64,000 nt of DNA from positions 1 through 64,000 of the forward strand of contig JAQGDQ010000108.1 in assembly GCA_030141605.1 (NCBI GenBank), given 5' to 3'. Shown here in pieces: positions 59,388 through 64,000 of this stretch (positions are counted from its first letter, which is position 1; each line of letters starts with the position of its first letter). The stretch comes from Tubiluchus corallicola (lineage: Eukaryota; Priapulida; Priapulimorpha; Priapulimorphida; Tubiluchidae). The position numbers and the translations under genes are program-made. The notes under the pieces are model-generated. The model had not been told where the DNA came from. It saw nothing but the letters and a program-made list of their open reading frames with translations, and searched no databases.

Positions 59388-61513
59388 TACTGCTTTGACA
59401 GCGGAACTTTATTAGAGTTGAGATACCGCTAGGTCAATAACGTTGATTTTCATTTTAACTACTTTGGTCACAGTCGACGTATCTTAACTGCTCACATTCT
59501 CATAAAACTGTCTGCGCCATGAAGCATTCTGGTGGGCTTCTGATGCACACGCCGTATGTTTACCCATCACATGATGCCATTTACATTTGCAGTTTTTGGG
59601 TAATTGCTGCATGACTGCGGAGCATTTACAGACCGATGACCGACATATTTTCGTGCCAAACGGTGATCAGAATGTTCAATGACAGTGATAAAACTTCGTA
59701 ATTTTTGGTTGTGACTTTGTTTCTGTTGTTGTTGTTTTTGTTGTTGTTTTGCGAATTACTTCCTTGTTTGTGTCGCTACACGAGTAAGGGCGTCTAGAAG
59801 ATTAACAAATTCTGCATTAATCGCATTTTTTTCAATATTGAATGACAACATTGAAAGCGTTTCGCGTATCGCAGTTATACTGTCAAAACTGATCAACTTC
59901 AGTCCATTTACCTGTGCCACATAATTAACGACCTTAAAGAAGCGTTAATGATTCGTTGTCTGCCCTACATTCCTGCCGGAATTTTAGTTTTTCAATGCCT
60001 TTCCTCGACATGTTTACTGTTTAAAGTCGAACTAGAAACTTGATTTTCGATCACTGTTTAGTCTTAATTGATGTGATTTGTGGCAAAGCCACCAGTAACA
60101 CATTAAAACCCGAGTTAAAGCTCGTTCAGTTTGTTTCATAAAAGCGTTTGACGTGACTCATATTTTAGCGACGAGCTGATTGAATTTTAACTGTGGGTCC
60201 CACCTTGAAAGCATTGTCCAAGAAAACTATTAAACTCGCGTTTTTGTACCTGTTGCCCGGGGTGATGCAAGAAAAGCAAAATGGCCAAGTTAATTTGAAG
60301 AAAGTGAATGGTGCCGTCCATCAGTCTGTGAAGTGACGCGCATTTCGCAAAACGTGTGAACTTGAATTGGTCAGTCAGTGTATCTGCATCACATGTGTGA
60401 TTATCAAATTAAATACTCTGATGCGTGAAGTGGAGAAAATGCTAAGCAGAGTTTAATGATTAGTTACAACTTGATACTTTGTTCGTAGCACTATAAAACT
60501 AGTAGCTTGAGTTAATGTTGTCATTCCGTTCTGAACAACGTGCGGTTATGGTTATGCACTGTCGGTTAAACTTTAAAATCTTCAATCGTGATTTGAAGAT
60601 TGTCAGTTACTTTTGCCGTATTTTTGTTTCACAAGTTTCTTGCAGTTACTGTTGAAGTATTTTGTTTCTGGAACAAAGGTTGCTCGCAATTTTCGTATTT
60701 GAAGTTATTGTGAAAAGTTGAAAATCAAAAAGTGATTTATGAAACTTCGTGTTTTGTCTAAATTTTGCAACTGATGTATGATATTAAAGAAAAACAGTCT
60801 GTAAAGCTGTTTTCGTTTTACTCTTCTTACATTTGCGCTCTTAAGATGCCTTTTAATACATCATAAGTTCATGGTCATTAGCTAACTGGCTTTTCCTTAC
60901 TTTCATTTTATGTAGAACCTTCGAGTAGAAATTTCTTAGCTTGTGTAATTATCTTCGTCTTTTATGGTAGTATAAGAAGAGTCCTTTGTTCCTAAGAAAA
61001 GCTGCAGCTGGGTTGCGAAAAATATGTGCCCTAGAAAGTGAAAATCAATGCGAAGTAAGTTGGTGTTCTAAACTGAGAGGTAAACGAATTATTAGCATGT
61101 AGGAAAACCAAGGATTATTGCTAATGGGAGGGAAGAGATTTCCGAAATAAAACATCATCGATATTTTCATAATTTTCTCTAAGCCTCAGTGGCAGGTTTT
61201 CCCTCTAAGGGACTAAACTAGGACGCAACGATTGCTGAAAACCCCCTCTCCAGGCGAATAGATGAATCGCATGTTTGCTCCAGCTTCGAGCTTCGTTACA
61301 ATGGATGTCTGTTCACTGTTGTTTACATTCCTGCGTCTGTGACTTGGTTTAGAACGCATTTGGACATAAGGACATTCGCAACATCTGCCGTCTTGAGCGT
61401 TGAGGAGCTTGCATCTAGTGTCAAAGTGCAGAACTAGGTTTACGCTGGGATTTTGGGAGTAAAACAAGCGAGAAGCTTTAGCATAAATGCATCACATTGT
61501 GTGAGCTGCAGTG

Positions 61514-61594
61514 ATGAATGCAAGTTGGGATAGATTTGGTTCTTCTATTAGCGATAGGAGTATGGAGTATAATAATTGGGAGAAGATTTGCATG
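61514..61594 (+). CDS. NAV: candidate alternative NAV mini first exon
   Basis: A 27-codon frame reads MNASWDRFGSSISDRSMEYN followed by NWEKICM and then a perfect donor (ATG/GTAAGT) in phase 0, compatible with the NAV exon at 62935, 1.3 kb downstream. An in-frame TGA lies four codons upstream (61502-61504), so the ATG can be the real start. The 300 bases before it look less AT-rich than the surrounding intron, as expected of a promoter and 5' untranslated region. The peptide is not recognised. The evidence is splice-signal quality, phase and base composition only. Confidence 0.4.
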
Positions 61595-62197
61595 GTAAGT
61601 GCGCATGCAAAAATAAATTGTTTACATAGGAGACGACTAATTTTCCTGGTGTTTAAATAAACCGCTGAGCGCCAAAAATTTACTTCCCTAAAATGGCCGC
61701 GAAGTTTGAAAATAATGTAGTTGAACATTGCCATGATTAATGTTTTGACACAATTTGTCTACAAACTGTGATTTCATCCGACTAGTACGCGTGTCTTCTA
61801 CGTGTCAAGTAAGCTAAAAATGATCGCAAAAGGCATTTTTAAAATACTCAGCTGCCAGGTGCTTAATAACTGTTGATTAATGATCATTTGAACTTGGCAT
61901 TCAATTGATCATTTGTCTTGTTGGCGCGCTTTCTGTGGGTTTTCCTAACTGATAGGGATGGTTCACTACTAACACAAATAACTCAGGAAAAGCAAACAAA
62001 TCTACTAGGATAATAAACGTGCATGCGAGCAAAATGTGCGGGATATCGGGATTGTTTTTCCCGCGCTTCCTGTTTAACGGTAAAGAGTTAATCCGCCCTG
62101 GATTAAAAGTTAAATCTCTTACCCACCGCATTGCTATAATACAGCCACTGTGCCTGCACGTTTTACTTGATTTATCTTACGCAATAAAACTTTTTGT

Positions 62198-62367
62198 GAT
62201 GACGAAAATTTTTATAGTTTAAAGCTATGTTAGTAATCTGGCTGCTTTACCCGAATTTGTATTCTGGTTTTTTAACCTTTTATGATGATGAAAAATTTTA
62301 TAGTGTAATTTAAAACTATGTTAGTAATATGATTACTTTACCCGACTTATATTTTGGTGTTTTTATG
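62198..62367 (+). repeat. 85-bp diverged tandem duplication
   Basis: Two adjacent units start TGATGACGAAAATTTTTATA (62198) and TGATGATGAAAAATTTTATA (62283) and share CTATGTTAGTAAT and CTTTACCCGA further on. They lie between the candidate mini first exon and the exon at 62935. Confidence 0.8.
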
Positions 62368-62934
62368 TTATGCACACGTTTAATCTCTATTTTAATTTAA
62401 TTACGAAAGGCTCTAATTTTAAACCAGAAAGTCGCCTACCACGTTAGTCAAGATTACGCCTGACACTAGTCTTTGTTTGTGAAGGCGCTAACCCTTTCCA
62501 TTCGTTTGAGTCTATACTGGGTTCAAGTCATCCACAGTGTTTAATTTTTTTGACCTGCAATTTTTATGTTGGTTACTAAGACTCGTAGACCAGTTTCCCT
62601 CAAGCCGCTGAGGTTTGTTAACGAATGAGCATTCGTATAACAGTAGTGTCACTTCACACAGGACGCCTGGAAAGTTTATTTAACGAAAGTTAATTCATGG
62701 TGGCACAGATGAAATTGTAGTTGATTAATTAGATAATCACATGCCTGCACCTTGCCATTAATTCATGTTAACCCCTAATATTTTTTACGTAGGAAACGTA
62801 ATGTTATTTGTCTAAGGATGTTTTTACTCTGAGGCACAGTTTTCGACTTAAGATTTACTTAGTGCAGGCGTTTTTAGGGCAATCTGAATTTTACTGGGCT
62901 TGTTTTACTATTTCAATGTTTTTTTTTATTTCAG

Positions 62935-63018
62935 GGTCACGTTGTATCAGCATTTGAACAGAGCTTATCCAATATGACCACACGATTACAACAACTGACA
63001 ATGACTGCAGAGATAAAG
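62935..63018 (+). CDS. NAV: NAV exon, AFEQSL coiled-coil segment
   Basis: A long pyrimidine tract ending TTTATTTCAG and the donor GTAATG frame 84 bases, phase 0 to phase 0. The peptide is GHVVSAFEQSLSNMTTRLQQ followed by LTMTAEIK. AFEQSL-NMT-RL-L is a highly conserved NAV coiled-coil element directly after the segment encoded by the previous exon. The exon is a shared acceptor for the upstream chain and, by phase, for the candidate alternative first exons at 53369 and 61514. It is the last exon in the window. Confidence 0.96.
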
Positions 63019-64000
63019 GTAATGTTACTATTTTTCCTTTGTGAAATTGTCATATCTTCTAACTACTTTTGTTTTTCTGCCTTCTGGCATAATTGTTTGC
63101 AATTACCAATAGCAACGCCAATCCTGTGTATCTCTGCCTGAATAATAGATTTTATATTACATTTAGTACTTTCCGTGTGTATGTGTGATAGTTGGGATTT
63201 ACGTTTTTCTCACCTTTTACCATTAAAAACATATATTCTGCAGCTACATGCGTCTCTTACTGTCAGCAAATTGTTTTCTGTCGTGTAGAAACACGATTTT
63301 ACAGTAATCACAAAAAGTGCGTGCATCCAAATCTATTTTAAGATGGTTTCAAAACTTTGATTTTGTGCTATTGCCTCAATGTAATCTGGGAGCTTCTTTA
63401 GATTTTCCTTAGGAGTTTTTAGAAAAACATATAAGTATATTTTGCTTATTTGTATGGGCTAATATGTTTGATGAGTTCCTGTGGGCTTGCATGGTTTGTA
63501 TAATCTTGTGTTCTGTCCTGCATAAAGCAGAGTTCTAACCCCCAGGCTATTTGGGGAGGAGGGGTGTGGAATGTTTGAGCATCCCTTCTCTTCACATGTT
63601 TCATTAGTGTGGTTGAATCCTGAGCTTATTTTGAAAATGTTTTGAAAACATTTGTGGCATTTTGATGCCAAGAGAACAGAAACATTCAAACTGTGACTTT
63701 CTTGTTCCCGGCTAAGCTGCCTAAATGATATGCAAATAATAGAAGCTCTGCGTGCTCAGCAAAATTGGTCAGCTAAGAAAAAAGTCAAATAATAATTTGC
63801 AAGGTTAGAAAATGCCTCTGCACTTACAAAGTTTCTTGCAATAAGTTGCACAACAAAAAGAAATGTGTCTTTTTTTACTGCCTTTTTTAACTGTTTTTTA
63901 ACTTTTTATTACTGTCTTTTTAGTACAAATTGTACACTTGGTCTTTCATGCTTTGTATTTGTATCATTTTTGTAACCAGAGGTCAGTTTCATAGCAGTGT
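63019..64000 (+). other. NAV intron, continues past window
   Basis: Intron after the AFEQSL exon. No further exon is recognised before the window ends, and a 76-codon minus-strand frame at 63459-63689 shows no family features. Confidence 0.8.

Larger units (their letters stand above)
54113..61513 (+). other. 3' half of the 19.6-kb NAV intron
   Basis: Contains the 132-bp duplication, CpG-containing alternating purine-pyrimidine tracts (about 56555-56580 and 57090-57145), a CA-rich microsatellite at about 59340-59387 and a GTT tract at 59723-59750. A 60-codon frame at 58577-58756 ends at a GTAAGT donor in phase 0 and is discussed as a weak candidate. No other genes recognised. Confidence 0.6.
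23187..63018 (+). other. NAV: neuron navigator (NAV/sickie-type) gene, partial, 17 exons
   Basis: This is the span of the one recognised gene. Seventeen exons on the plus strand are each bounded by AG acceptors and GT donors, and the reading phase matches across all sixteen junctions. Recognition rests on NAV-family blocks in the right order: MLEKFRFFN, EGYMSDGGVLG, DDSSSISSGISDNL, TEAESMESIASAAS, AHGSSLSLGSTSS and AFEQSLSNMTTRLQQL. NAV proteins are known as large microtubule plus-end proteins that act in axon guidance and cell migration, with a carboxy-terminal AAA ATPase. The first exon here enters in phase 1, so at least one coding exon lies upstream. The last leaves in phase 0, so the rest of the coiled coil and the ATPase lie beyond position 64000. 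No calponin-homology domain was seen upstream in this window. Confidence 0.92.

Overview
The window is AT-rich eukaryotic nuclear DNA carrying spliced protein-coding exons with GT-AG borders, long introns, microsatellites and decayed transposons. It suggests an invertebrate, probably an arthropod. That call is an inference from intron size, base composition, a pogo-like element with a pipsqueak-type helix-turn-helix, and a neuron navigator-type gene resembling insect 'sickie'; nothing here fixes the species.

The only confidently recognised gene is a plus-strand neuron navigator (NAV/sickie family) gene, present as a middle portion. Seventeen exons run from 23187 to 63018, and every neighbouring pair agrees in reading phase. 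Together they give 4304 coding bases, or 1434 whole codons. They encode a Ser/Thr/Pro-rich, basic, largely disordered region with EB-binding (S/T)xIP motifs, the diagnostic NAV blocks (MLEKFRFFN, EGYMSDGGVLG, DDSSSISSGISDNL, TEAESMESIASAAS, AHGSSLSLGSTSSSLYS) and the start of the NAV coiled coil (AFEQSLSNMTTRLQQL). Neither the amino-terminal exon(s) nor the carboxy-terminal AAA ATPase region is visible here.

Layout: 1-2 kb is a patchwork of simple repeats, a 93-bp tandem repeat and diverged duplications, with one low-complexity ORF. 2-23 kb is mostly unannotated non-coding DNA with one copy of a roughly 610-bp dispersed repeat and a roughly 1-kb deleted pogo/Tigger-like DNA transposon with clear terminal inverted repeats. 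23-43 kb holds sixteen NAV exons. 43-63 kb is one 19.6-kb intron containing a 5S rRNA-like fragment, a 132-bp duplication, and at least one strong and one plausible alternative first exon (53369-54112 and 61514-61594), both ending in the phase needed to join the exon at 62935. The last kilobase is intron.

The most interesting feature is this apparent alternative-promoter architecture. Candidate starts in two large introns would produce NAV isoforms that keep the coiled coil and downstream ATPase but replace most of the microtubule-binding region with short or Asn/Ser-rich amino termini.
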